From Polyangiaceae bacterium (GTDB taxonomy: Bacteria > Myxococcota_A > Polyangia > Polyangiales > Polyangiaceae), in assembly GCA_009781005.1 (NCBI GenBank), contig WQYX01000046.1, positions 1 to 33,457 of the forward strand: DNA of 33,457 nucleotides, given 5' to 3'. Both the position numbers and the translations under genes were made by a program. Within the stretch, counting starts at the first letter, position 1. The number at the start of each line of letters is the position of its first letter. This document shows positions 1 through 12,600 of the stretch, piece after piece. The notes beneath the pieces are model-generated. The model saw only the letters and a list, made by a program, of their open reading frames with translations, was not told where the DNA came from and did not search any database.

Positions 1-111
1 ACGTAACGCAGACCCGGGCTGGCTCGTACTCGCTCGAGGTCTCGAAAAGCTCGAGATGCTCACTGCGGGTTGGCGTTTCCGAAAAGCAAGCGAAAGATCC
101 GATCGATGATG
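1..111. other. left edge, no gene recognised
   Basis: No coding region is supported here. The stretch lies downstream of the enolase stop. It holds one short inverted repeat (CTCGAG about positions 33-38 and again at about 50-55). Nothing indicates the next gene. Confidence 0.4.
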
Positions 112-140
112 AGGGCAGGCCCCCGTGCCTGCCCCGCGTC
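112..140. repeat. hairpin direct repeat, copy 1
   Basis: First of two nearly identical 29-bp copies that start 50 bp apart. It has a GGGCAGGC arm, a CCCCGT loop and a GCCTGCCC arm, an 8-bp perfect stem followed by CGCGTC. It lies about 55-85 bases beyond the enolase stop, so it could act as a transcription barrier. No T-tract follows on the minus strand, so a classical intrinsic terminator is not supported. Confidence 0.75.
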
Positions 141-161
141 GAATGCGTTTTGTCGGTTGTA

Positions 162-190
162 GGGGCAGGCCCCCGTGCCTGCCCCGCGTC
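162..190. repeat. hairpin direct repeat, copy 2
   Basis: Second copy of the 29-bp repeat. The stem is 9 bp here (GGGGCAGGC / GCCTGCCCC, loop CCCCGT). It ends 5 bases from the enolase stop codon, so in enolase mRNA it forms right after translation ends. Palindromic G/C-rich units like this are a common form of dispersed intergenic repeat. Copy number in this genome cannot be seen from here. Confidence 0.78.
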
Positions 191-195
191 GTGCA

Positions 196-3656
<3,461 letters not shown>

Positions 3657-3734
3657 GGGCGTCGAGCAGTCTCAAAGGAGATCGCGACATGCAGCAACTC
3701 GCAATAAACTCAATGGTTCTTGTACGATCGGCGC

Positions 3735-6029
3735 GTGAACCGCCCTGTGGGCAATCATCCCGCGCTCGACGCTGCTCCGAAGAAGGGCGCGCGTGAGGGT
3801 GCACACGTAGAGGACGACCTGCACGTCGATCGCGAAAGCCGCGAAAACGAGGGGCTTGCGCTGCGCCTTGCCATTGGCAGAGACGGCCTCGGCATCGAGC
3901 TCGGGAGACCCGCCTCCGTCGCGTGCCTCGACGTCACGGAGCTCGTCGTGCGGATGCCTCAAGTGCGCTTTCCGTTCAACGTGAGCGGAGGCATCGCAAA
4001 GTTTCGGAACAAGCGAGGCGAGCTCGAACGAGTGACCATCGAGCTCGACACACGCAAGCTTGTGCGCTGGGCCGAGCCGCGATTGCGCGGCCTCGTGACC
4101 GCCGGACGCGCGGCGGTCCGTGTCGACGCACGCCGCCTCGGCGCGACGATGACGGTCTTCGAATCGACGACCGCAGGTTCGGCAAAACCGACCACCGACC
4201 TGGCTGCACTCGCCTTCGAAGTCACCGTGACGACGCACGGCGACGACGTGGTGGCCATCGTGCATCGTGCACGCGGTGCAAACCTGCCCGATGTGGCAAC
4301 GGCCCTCGCCATACGTGCAGCCGCCGCGTTGTTCGGAAACACGGCGCGGCGTGAAGGCTCGCGATTCATCATCAGGCATCCTGCCATCACGCTGGTGCGA
4401 CACCTCTTGCCGGAAGCAGGCGTGCGTGCACCAAGCGGCGCCAACGTGAGGCTCTCGGGCTCCGGGCAGGCGGACGGCGCGCTCGTTTTTGCTTTTGTAC
4501 GCGACGCCGTTCCCGTCGAGATCGACGCTGCCGCCATCCTCGCGTCCGAGACAGCGCAGCTCCTACGGCAGGGCGATGACGCACGATTTTCGGGCGATCT
4601 CGAACGCGCACGCGCCCTCGACCTCGCGTGCCTCGAACGGGCACCGCGACATCCCGACGTCGCGTATCGCATCGCCGAGATCGATGCGATCGCGAAAAAT
4701 CGCGCCGAAGCAGCGCTCGCAACCCTGCGCGAAGCGGGCGGCGAACGAGCTCCGATGGGGACGCTCGCGGGGGCGCTGCACCTCGAGACGGGCGACGTCA
4801 CGTCCGCGATCGCGGCGCTGCTTCATGCAGCGGAGCGCGAACCGGCAAACATCGTGAGCGCGCTCACCTACGCGGCCGCCGCGCGTGCCACACGCAACCC
4901 GCTCGACGGGCTCGCTTGGCTCGACGCGGCCATCGCGCGCGCGCCGCGGATCGCCGAGCTGCGATGGGAGCGTGCGCGGCGTCGCTTGTCTGCGGGCCGT
5001 CTCGCCGATGCGCGCGCGGATCTCCAAGAGCTCGAGGCCCTTGCCGAAGGCAGTCGCGAACGCGAGGACGTCCTCCGTCGCGGCGCCGATCTGTATCGAG
5101 AAAAGGGCCTCGGTGACGCTGCTGCGGATCTCTACGAACGCGCGCTCCTCTATCGTCCCAACGATCCCTCGTCGCTTGCCGGACTCGGTTCGGCACTCGC
5201 GCGCGAAGGACGCGCGGCGCGCGGCGCGGCGCTCCTTGCACATGCCATCCAGACCGCGAACGCGTGCGGACAGCCGACGACCTGGATGGATCTCGAGCTC
5301 GCACGCATCTTGAGTGATCGGCTTCAAGATCGACCCGCGGCCATCGCGCGGCTCCGTGCAATCCCCGACAGCGCGCCCGAGGCGATCGCGGCGCGCGGTC
5401 TCGAAGGTCGCCTTCGCGCCGTGCTCGGTGACTTCGCGGGCGCCTCGCTCGCTTTTGCGCGCATGCGCGAGCAGTGCGATCGCAATCCGTCTGCCGTGCC
5501 ATGGCTCGTGGAAGCTGCAACGTACGAGTTCGAGCGCGGAGAACTGCTCGCGGCGCAACAGCACGCTGGTGCTGCGCTCGCCGTTGCGCCGCACGACGAA
5601 TCCGTACTTGCACTCTACAAAGACATCGGCACACGCATCGCAGAGAGCGTGCGCATCCGAGACGTGCCCGCGCCGCACGCCGAGTCGAAAGCGGAGCCTG
5701 CCGCGCCCGCGCCATCCGCACCTGAGGAGCCGATCGACGAAGGCGCCGCCGAAGAACGCATCGAGTCGCTCACGCGCGCCGTACAAGCCGATCCCTCGAA
5801 CGACGCCATCGTCGACGAGCTCGTTCGGATCCTCTCGAGGCTCGGTCGCGGCATGGAATTGCTTGCGCTTCTCTCCGCACGCCTCGAGGATGCGCCGCCG
5901 GAGCGCCGCCGCGAGCTCCTGCCGAAACACCGCGAGGTTCTCGCGCAGCTCGAAGGGCAAGCGCGCAGCGCCGGCCGCGATGGCGAAGCCGATCTCTTCA
6001 AGATGGCGCTCGAAGCATCAAACGAGTGA
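3735..6029 (+). CDS. TPR-repeat protein with unassigned N-terminal domain
   Basis: A protein of about 764 residues whose partner is unknown. Residues from about 30 to 260 form a domain I do not recognise, with a PFNVSGG motif and mixed beta-type sequence. From about 270 to the end there are TPR-like helical pairs rich in Ala, Leu, Arg and Glu, with a Pro/Ala/Glu-rich linker near residue 640. No signal peptide or membrane segment is visible, so it is probably cytoplasmic and acts as a scaffold. The frame opens with TTG at 3720. I prefer GTG at 3735, although neither start has a ribosome site. A TACGAT at 3723-3728 resembles a -10 box and would put the transcript start almost on the GTG. The neighbours are a divergent helicase and a UspA-like gene 52 bases downstream, and they give no hint of function. 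Confidence 0.85.
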   Translation: MNRPVGNHPALDAAPKKGAREGAHVEDDLHVDRESRENEGLALRLAIGRDGLGIELGRPASVACLDVTELVVRMPQVRFPFNVSGGIAKFRNKRGELERVTIELDTRKLVRWAEPRLRGLVTAGRAAVRVDARRLGATMTVFESTTAGSAKPTTDLAALAFEVTVTTHGDDVVAIVHRARGANLPDVATALAIRAAAALFGNTARREGSRFIIRHPAITLVRHLLPEAGVRAPSGANVRLSGSGQADGALVFAFVRDAVPVEIDAAAILASETAQLLRQGDDARFSGDLERARALDLACLERAPRHPDVAYRIAEIDAIAKNRAEAALATLREAGGERAPMGTLAGALHLETGDVTSAIAALLHAAEREPANIVSALTYAAAARATRNPLDGLAWLDAAIARAPRIAELRWERARRRLSAGRLADARADLQELEALAEGSREREDVLRRGADLYREKGLGDAAADLYERALLYRPNDPSSLAGLGSALAREGRAARGAALLAHAIQTANACGQPTTWMDLELARILSDRLQDRPAAIARLRAIPDSAPEAIAARGLEGRLRAVLGDFAGASLAFARMREQCDRNPSAVPWLVEAATYEFERGELLAAQQHAGAALAVAPHDESVLALYKDIGTRIAESVRIRDVPAPHAESKAEPAAPAPSAPEEPIDEGAAEERIESLTRAVQADPSNDAIVDELVRILSRLGRGMELLALLSARLEDAPPERRRELLPKHREVLAQLEGQARSAGRDGEADLFKMALEASNE

Positions 6030-6081
6030 CTGTTCTTGCATGCGGCGGCGTGTGCATTGCATGTAGATCGCACAGATCATC

Positions 6082-6561
6082 ATGCATGTTCCTCAAGTTC
6101 CCGAGCCTTCGATTGGCCGCGCGCGAGCCATCCTCGAGCGCATCTTCGTCCCGGTCGACTTCTCCATGGAGTCACACCGCGCCGTGGGTGTCGCCCTTGC
6201 GCTTCAGCGTTCGCTCGGCGCCGAAGTCTGTCTCTTCCACGCGGTCCAGAGTGACGGCACGAACGAGTTCCTTGGGGGCATCGGAAGTCCCGCCGTGCTC
6301 GGTGACTGGCGTGCCGCGGCCGAAGAGAGACTGCGCCGCTTCATCGACAACGTCGTGCCGGGCTACCCCCACCCCATCGAGGTCCGCGCTCACGTGGACG
6401 CGCACTCGCCGCACGTGATTCACGATCAGGCACATCTCTGGGGCGCGACTCTCATCGTCCTCTGTGCTGACGTGCGCGGCCTCTTGCGCTCGGACGCCGA
6501 ACGCATCGTGCACGACTTCGACATCCCCGTGCTCGTCATCCCCAAGCGAAAGCCGTCATAA
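6082..6561 (+). CDS. UspA-family universal stress protein
   Basis: A single-domain Usp protein of 159 residues with an alpha/beta Rossmann-like fold, probably cytoplasmic and dimeric. The first strand reads RIFVPVDFSMES, the usual Usp opening with Asp after the V/P, and the second strand is EVCLFHAV. The last part reads TLIVLCADVRGLLRSDAERIVHDFDIPVLVIP. ATP-binding Usp proteins carry G-x2-G-x9-G-(S/T) before the last strand. Here that stretch is largely lost and only one glycine remains, so this is probably a non-ATP-binding member. The ATG at 6082 has no clear ribosome site but is the only ATG that fits the fold. It is convergent with the TerB-like gene, with 15 bases between the stops. Confidence 0.88.
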   Translation: MHVPQVPEPSIGRARAILERIFVPVDFSMESHRAVGVALALQRSLGAEVCLFHAVQSDGTNEFLGGIGSPAVLGDWRAAAEERLRRFIDNVVPGYPHPIEVRAHVDAHSPHVIHDQAHLWGATLIVLCADVRGLLRSDAERIVHDFDIPVLVIPKRKPS

Positions 6562-6576
6562 GCGGAGAGCTCGCGT

Positions 6577-7140
6577 TCACATTGCGAGTGCGGCCTTCGC
6601 GTCGTTGAGCGCGGTGTCGACGGCGCTCGGCTCAAGCTGGCATGCCGAGGCAAGCCGCACGAGCATGGCGCGCTCATCGTTGTTCACGTCGTCACTTACG
6701 TGCGCAATGAGCGCCGCAATGCGAAGGACCTCCATGGCGTGCTCCTTTCGCATGAGCGCCTTGCCTAGACGCGAGAGCCGCTTGTCGAGCCCGTCTTCGG
6801 CGAGCAGACCGGCGAGGTCCCCCAACAGATCTGCAACATGACGTTGTGGGACCGCACCACCACATGCCGCGGTGACGACGCGTTCGAACGCGCGGCGCTC
6901 CTCGTCGTCGAACGAGCCATCGGCCATCGCAACGAGGTACGCCCCTTCCACGATGCTCTCGAAGAGGACGGCCGCGTGCGGATCGAAGCCTGTGGGAGTG
7001 GTTGCTTCACCTTTTGGCCGCGAGCCATACGACGCCGCCGCAAGAAGAAGAATCGAACGATCCGTGCTTGCGTCGGTCGTGGATGCCTGCGGAGAGCGCG
7101 CCACTTTAGCCAGGAGGTTGATTCGATCGTCGGTCTGCAT
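6577..7140 (-). CDS. TerB-like domain protein
   Basis: A protein of 187 residues, all helical by appearance. The core VEGAYLVAMADGSFDDEERRAFERVV (about 65-90) and the later IAALIAHVSDDVNNDERAMLVRLA carry the paired Asp and Glu residues typical of TerB/DUF533-type proteins. In those proteins an acidic helical repeat binds metal or a membrane partner. The frame is open up to 7263, but the extra 41 residues are low-complexity and overlap the stop of the gene before it. I therefore start at the ATG at 7140, which has no strong ribosome site. It is last in the long minus-strand run, 89 bases after the previous stop. The role is unknown. A link to tellurite resistance should not be assumed, because no other ter genes are present. 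Confidence 0.82.
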   Translation of the reverse strand: MQTDDRINLLAKVARSPQASTTDASTDRSILLLAAASYGSRPKGEATTPTGFDPHAAVLFESIVEGAYLVAMADGSFDDEERRAFERVVTAACGGAVPQRHVADLLGDLAGLLAEDGLDKRLSRLGKALMRKEHAMEVLRIAALIAHVSDDVNNDERAMLVRLASACQLEPSAVDTALNDAKAALAM

Positions 7141-7229
7141 GACGGATGGCGGAGAAAGGTAATCGAGAGCATGGCCCTCGGCTACACCCGCACGAGCACC
7201 ACCGCTCTCAATCAACATCGAAAGCGGTG

Positions 7230-9050
7230 TCAATGCGGTTGGTCGGCGAGCGGAATCTCGCAAAGACCATTGCTGTCGGTCATGGCCATCCCAATCTCGA
7301 CGGCCTGGCTGCCCGAGACGGGCACAGCGAAGATCCGCACGATGGCACCCCCGATAGGCACATAATTGGCTGCCTTGGATACCGGACCTTTTACCGTGAA
7401 CGACAGTCGCATCGGCAGAGGGACCGTCAACGTACCGAGATCCTGTGCGTCATCTTCGCTTGCGTCGCCTCCGATCTCGCGAATCGTGACGAAGCGTGGA
7501 AAGCCCGTCGCTGCTTGCGGCTCGACGCTGATGTTGTACCGGCCTTGATCGAGCTCCATCTGAAAGCTGCCGTCGTCGAGAGTGCTCGTTCGCGCGGGGC
7601 GCGGTAAGACCCCCTGACCATCGCGCGACGGATCGGCGAGAACCGCAGCTTGCGCAAGCGGTCGCCCGTCGCTCGAGATCGCATGGCCGGACACGAGCGT
7701 GCGCTTGATCGGCGTGAGGGTCAGCGCGGCGCCAGGTTCGACGTCGACGCTGGTCTCTTGCACGGTGCTGAAGCCGGTGCCCTCGGCGGGCTGGATCGTG
7801 ATGTCGTAAATGCCAGGTGGCAGCACCGTGACGAAGCGTCCCGAGTCATCGGTCGACAGACTCGTCTTGTACTCGAGGAGCGGCTGCAAGCTCCCGTCGA
7901 CGAGACGGATCGATTCGCTCGCGAACGAGAGCTCGGCGGCAATGCCCATGTATCCCGCTTCGGTCAGTTGCGCGACGAGTCCGATGAGCGAAGTTGGCGA
8001 CGGCAGCGTCGGGTAGACGACATTCCTACCTGCTCCGCCGATAAGGGGACTGACGAAACGAGGCACGCCGGCCCAATCGTCGGGAGGTGCAACGACGATG
8101 TTCACTTTGTCACGGAGCGCGGGGGTATCAGGCTGGCTCTGACCGATGGTGTCGAGGCGTACGGTGGACGCGACGCCGTGCAACGTTCGGAGCGATGAAA
8201 TTCGCGCCATCGTTGGCTCATCAGCGAGCCACACGTGCCATCCCTCGAGACCATCCGAGCGCGAGATCGTCGCGGTGCGTGTGTTGCCAGTTGGATCGTC
8301 GAGTTGCGTGAAGCTCTCGAGTGGCGCACCGAGCGTGAACGCATCGGGGAACTGGGTCCCAAACCGAACCGTGTTGAACACCGGAGGGAAGTCCTCATTG
8401 TACGGTGCTTCGGGGTACAAGACGCGCTGGTAGGACGCCGACGGAAGCGAGGTCTGGTAAAGGAGCGCGGGCGTTGCACCGTCGACAGGGACGAGGCGCG
8501 ACGTCGATACGATAGAGTCGAGTGGAAGCCCCAGGTCGGAGGCCCGAGCGTCGTCGGCGCCGAAGAGCGGCGTATAGACGGCTCGCACGGGAAAGGATGT
8601 CGATGCGCTCAGTGCCACACCGACGATTGCAGCCGCGTCGGACGTCACCGTATAGGATCCAGATGCGTCGCCAAAGTTCGGCAAAGGCAAGCACGAAGTG
8701 ACCGGGCAGGTCGACGTGGGGCCCGCGTTCGATCGCTTGAAGAGCGTACTGCTCGGAATGGCGAAAGTTTGCCCCGCTGCATAAGACGCAGTGCTCGGCA
8801 TGTTGATGACGATGGTGAAGTCGAACGACGGCGCGTCGGCAACGAACTCGCAGCGACCTTCGTTGCACGTGGGCGATAACGACGACGTCTCGCTCGGCGC
8901 ATAAGCCGAGCACTCTTGCTCCGTCGAGCACGCGTTCGTCGACGGTCGTTTCTGAGGCGTGCCTTGGACAGGCGTGCATCCGAAGAGCGCTGCACACGTC
9001 ATGACGAATGCGGCCTTCACCATGGCGCGCGCCTCGCGCATCCCGCGCAT
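7230..9050 (-). CDS. lipoprotein with carboxypeptidase-regulatory-like repeats
   Basis: A protein of 606 residues exported as a lipoprotein. It has a basic n-region, a short hydrophobic stretch and the lipobox LFGC with Cys25. Next comes a Cys-poor beta-rich region of about 330 residues that I cannot assign. From about 390 onward there are two or three beta-sandwich units of the carboxypeptidase-regulatory type, for example SGHAISSDGRPLAQAAVLADPSRDGQG then TLDDGSFQMELDQGRYNISVEP. These are usually surface-binding or spacing domains, not enzymes. The start was chosen at the ATG at 9050 because of a GGGGGAGG ribosome site. The ATG overlaps the TAA of the preceding lipoprotein gene (TAATG), so the two are probably translationally coupled. 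The product is probably in the outer membrane or on the periplasmic face. The function is unknown. Confidence 0.85.
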   Translation of the reverse strand: MRGMREARAMVKAAFVMTCAALFGCTPVQGTPQKRPSTNACSTEQECSAYAPSETSSLSPTCNEGRCEFVADAPSFDFTIVINMPSTASYAAGQTFAIPSSTLFKRSNAGPTSTCPVTSCLPLPNFGDASGSYTVTSDAAAIVGVALSASTSFPVRAVYTPLFGADDARASDLGLPLDSIVSTSRLVPVDGATPALLYQTSLPSASYQRVLYPEAPYNEDFPPVFNTVRFGTQFPDAFTLGAPLESFTQLDDPTGNTRTATISRSDGLEGWHVWLADEPTMARISSLRTLHGVASTVRLDTIGQSQPDTPALRDKVNIVVAPPDDWAGVPRFVSPLIGGAGRNVVYPTLPSPTSLIGLVAQLTEAGYMGIAAELSFASESIRLVDGSLQPLLEYKTSLSTDDSGRFVTVLPPGIYDITIQPAEGTGFSTVQETSVDVEPGAALTLTPIKRTLVSGHAISSDGRPLAQAAVLADPSRDGQGVLPRPARTSTLDDGSFQMELDQGRYNISVEPQAATGFPRFVTIREIGGDASEDDAQDLGTLTVPLPMRLSFTVKGPVSKAANYVPIGGAIVRIFAVPVSGSQAVEIGMAMTDSNGLCEIPLADQPH

Positions 9051-9601
9051 TACGGTGAGCCTCCCCCGGCATCGATGAAGCTCGCGTCGATGCCTGCATC
9101 CGCAACGGAGCACCCGCGCATGTCACCGCTCGGACTGTAGAACCACTGCACGATGTCGCCGCCGGGCGACGCGGGCGAGTGAGGATCGGTGTCCGATAAG
9201 TGAAGTGCGACGACGACTTCGATCACGTGACAGCCACCGGTGTCGGGTGGATTGATGGAGACTTCGAGCAAGCGCACTCCATCTTGCGTCGTTGTCGGAT
9301 CGAACTCGCTCGTATGCGTGACGCCAACTAGGCCTTCGCCTGAGTGTGGGTTGTAGTCGACGAACGCGGCCCACGCGAAGGACGCCGTCGCGGGCGTGAT
9401 CTCGACGGGAACGATGAACTTGGACGGAAAGACGCTGAGCACCGCGGAGGTCGAAGGCACCGCGGAGGCGTGGAGAATCGTCGGGCGCGTTGGCGGCGTA
9501 GCAGGCAGATCGTCCGGAGGTTCGACGAGCACGCACGCACCGACCGACGCAAAGGTCGAAGCGAGCGCGAAAGCGAGAGGGATACGGCGCGCGCAAACCA
9601 T
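9050..9601 (-). CDS. small predicted lipoprotein, function unknown
   Basis: A protein of 183 residues. The signal is MVCARRIPLAFALASTFASVGAC, with lipobox VGAC and lipidated Cys23. The mature part is Pro- and Thr-rich at first, then beta-rich (FIVPVEITPATASFAWAAFVDYNP). It ends with an Asp/Ala/Gly tail containing two further cysteines. I recognise no family. The open frame reaches 9871 but the extra part is shadow sequence of the next gene. The start at 9601 follows the TGA of the giant TPR gene after a single base. The downstream lipoprotein overlaps its stop, so this is the middle of a coupled set. Residues 35-165 look like one domain and may pair with the larger lipoprotein. Confidence 0.78.
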   Translation of the reverse strand: MVCARRIPLAFALASTFASVGACVLVEPPDDLPATPPTRPTILHASAVPSTSAVLSVFPSKFIVPVEITPATASFAWAAFVDYNPHSGEGLVGVTHTSEFDPTTTQDGVRLLEVSINPPDTGGCHVIEVVVALHLSDTDPHSPASPGGDIVQWFYSPSGDMRGCSVADAGIDASFIDAGGGSP

Positions 9602-9602
9602 G

Positions 9603-12600
9603 TCACACGATGGAGGTGGAAACGCGCCACCGCGCGTCGGCGTACTCGGGTCGGACGGCGAGACGGAAAAGATCGGCGAGCGCCGGCATCGCCGCGCAGA
9701 GCCGCGCGAGCCCTCCGGGGCGCGAAAGATCTTCGACGTTGCCGCGTTGCTCGGTGATGACGGCACGCGCCGCGTGACCAAAATCCCCGGTGAGGAACAT
9801 GCCGACGCGGCGGCCACTCTGCCGTGCGTGCTCGACGACGAGATCGAACGGCGCACGGTCGTCGCCGTCACTCGCGAGAAGTTCGATCAGCCGACGCTGC
9901 GCGCGCGGCGGAAGGGCACTCCAGAGCGATTGCGTCAGCTTCGCTCTGTCGCGATCGATCGATCGCCCTGGGGGACCGAACGCCGTCATGAGGACGTCGA
10001 AGAGCGCGCGAGCTTCGGTCTCGGGGAGGCCGAGCAAAAGGGCGTTGTCCGGCGTCACCGACGCGAGCGCGGCGCCGAGCTCCCACCTCAACGCAAGCGA
10101 GTCCTCGCGCGCGTTCGCCACGAGGAGCGCCGACGGACTCGAACAGAGCATCACGGTGAGCCGAGGCGGATCGTGCGGCGCTTCGGGCTCGCGATGAAAG
10201 AGCGCAAAGCGGGGCACGTCGAGCAGGCGCAACGCGATCTCGTAGAGACGCGAGAGCGCCAAATCAGGCCCCGGCACGACACGCTCGACGCCGGACACGG
10301 TGTAATCTGCAAGCGTCTTGACGAAGAGCGAGGGCGCGTTCTCCCATACGACGCCGAATGCTTCGCTCGCACATTCGCGCGGCCGATGCGTGAGCATGGC
10401 AAGCATCCCCGGTTGTACGCTCTGCGCTTCGAGTGGCGGCGGCGGAAGCGGGCCCGTCTTGCCATCGAAGGCACGGATCACGTGGTCGATGGCGCGCGCA
10501 AAATTCACATTCTGATCGCCCATCGCCGCGTCACGCAGCAGGGCGAGGCGATCGAGGTTTCCGGGATCGAGATCGACGGCGTGCCTGCGCACTTTGACGA
10601 GCGAAGCGATGCGCGATGGATCGCTTGCGAACATGGCGTCGAGTGTATCGGCCGCGGCAAGCGAACCATGGCCGAGCGCCTCGAACAGGAGCTTCTCGGC
10701 TGTTTCGGACTCACCTCCGGACAGACGCTCGTCCGCGAGCTTGTGCACAGCCGGCTGTCCGATCCGCTCGTGCAGATCCGCCAGCCAGTGGAGCGCACTC
10801 GCGTGACCGGGTGATTCCACGAGAACTTGCTCGAGCTCCGCGGCCGCGTCTTCGAGGCGATCGAGCCGCTGCTCGAGGACGGCGACGCGACGGAGGCGCA
10901 CTGCGCGCCGCGTCTCGGCGTTGGCCTCGCCCACGAGACGCTCGGCGCGTCGCTTCAGATGCGCAGCGAGTTCTTCGTGGTTCGCGCGTGAAACGAGAAG
11001 AGCCTCGATCGCGACGTCGGCCTCTGCGTCGTTCGGTGCAATGTCGTGCACGCGTTCGAGCTTGATCGCCGCTGCCTCGAGCTCGCCGGCTTCGGTGAGT
11101 TTCTTCGCGATCGCTCGAAGTGCCGCAGACCGGCGTGAGGCGTCGACGCTCTTCGAGAAACGCTCGGACAGCGATGGATCGGAGTACGCGAGTACGGCCT
11201 CGTCCGCCTCCGATATGATCTCGTCGCTGTCCGATTCCTTTTCCACGGCCATGACGAATGCGCGCGCGCGCGCCGCGTCGTCGCCGAGTGCTTTGGCGAT
11301 GGTGCCAGCGAGCCGGAGCAACGCGTGGCCGACGTTGGCGTAGGGCTTGTCACACATCGCCATGACACGCGCGAGCGCTCTCGCCGCGTCCTCTGCTTGC
11401 GCGAGTGCCGGCGCAAACCCGATGAGATCAGCATATTCGTCGATGTCCGCATCGACGTCGCTTGCGTGCGCGATCGCGCGCCATGCCCACGGTGCATCGC
11501 CGAAGACGTCGAGCGCGCTCTTCGCGAAGGCGACCGCAATACGTGCCCCCTCCGGTCCCTCGAGCTTCGTTACAAGCGAGTCGCTCGCGCGTTCGAGCCG
11601 CAACGCCAACGCATGGGCATCCTCTGGGCCGAGCGCGATGAGATCGCGCGTCACGCTGGCGAGCCCCGCGATCGTCGCCGTTGAAGGCGCAGCGATCATG
11701 GCCTTGATGAGCAGCTCGAAGCGCTGGTGATTTCCTTCGAGGTCGTGCGCGGCGAGCTCGGCGGCGAGCACGAGCCAGCGGGCGCGCACAGCCCTGCTTC
11801 GCGAGAAATCCGCGACGTGCTCGACCGTGCGCGCGGCCATGGAACCCTTTTGTGCGCGCGCCGCGGTGCGCGCGAGCAGCCTGAGTGTCGTGCTCTCCGA
11901 TGGCAGCGCGATGAAGGCCTGCGCGGCATGCTTGAGAGCGAGCATCGGGATGGATGCCGATTCGAAGTAGCGCGCCGCGCGATGGTGCGCCGCACGACGT
12001 CCGAAGCGGCCGCGCGCACCGCGCGCGACCTGATCGTAGAGCGCCGACATCTCCGGCGCCGAGCCGAGGCCGCTGCACGCCTTCTCCGCCGTCTCGATGG
12101 CCTCGACGCGCCCGGGATGTCGCTCGAGCGCCATCTGCGCGAGCGAGAGCGCGCGCGAGAGCTCCCCGATCTCGAGCGCCGCACACGATGCTTCGTGCGC
12201 GAGGATGCCCGAACGGCCCGGATCGCTCTCGCGATCGACGAGCTCCGCCAAGCAGTTCGCCGCATACTCTGCGTCGGCAAACGCCGATAGATCCATGCGC
12301 AACGTGCGATAGCCAATCGACGAATCGAGTGCGGCCGCGCGAAGCCACGTCGCAAGCGCGCGCGATCGATCGCCCGCCATGTCCCAGAGCGCGGCGCCGA
12401 GCTCACGCAGCGACGCGATGGCATCATCGGTACGCCCTTGCGCGACGGCGAGCTCGGCGCAGACCTCGAGCCACGCAAGCTCCATGTCCGGCGTTTTGTT
12501 GCAGAATGCAAGTTTCTCGATGCCGTCACGCAGCAGCGTGAGATCGGCGCCGGCACGTGCGGCCCGCACACACGCCGAAAGCTCACCGGCGATATCACCG

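Noticed and set aside
4563-5960. 465-residue minus-strand open frame
   Set aside because: Shadow of the TPR protein on the plus strand, Arg/Glu-rich with no recognisable fold.
6570-6588. CTCGC / GCGAG hairpin between the convergent Usp and TerB-like genes
   Set aside because: The stem is only 5 bp with a 9-base loop, it reaches into the TerB-like coding region, and no T-tract follows. Too weak to call a terminator.
6577-7140. Tellurite-resistance function for the TerB-like protein
   Set aside because: Only the TerB-type fold is visible. No terC, terD or related gene lies in the window, and the fold occurs in many other contexts.
9396-10814. 472-residue plus-strand open frame
   Set aside because: It is antisense to the giant TPR gene and the small lipoprotein gene, with Arg-rich composition and no domain or ribosome site.
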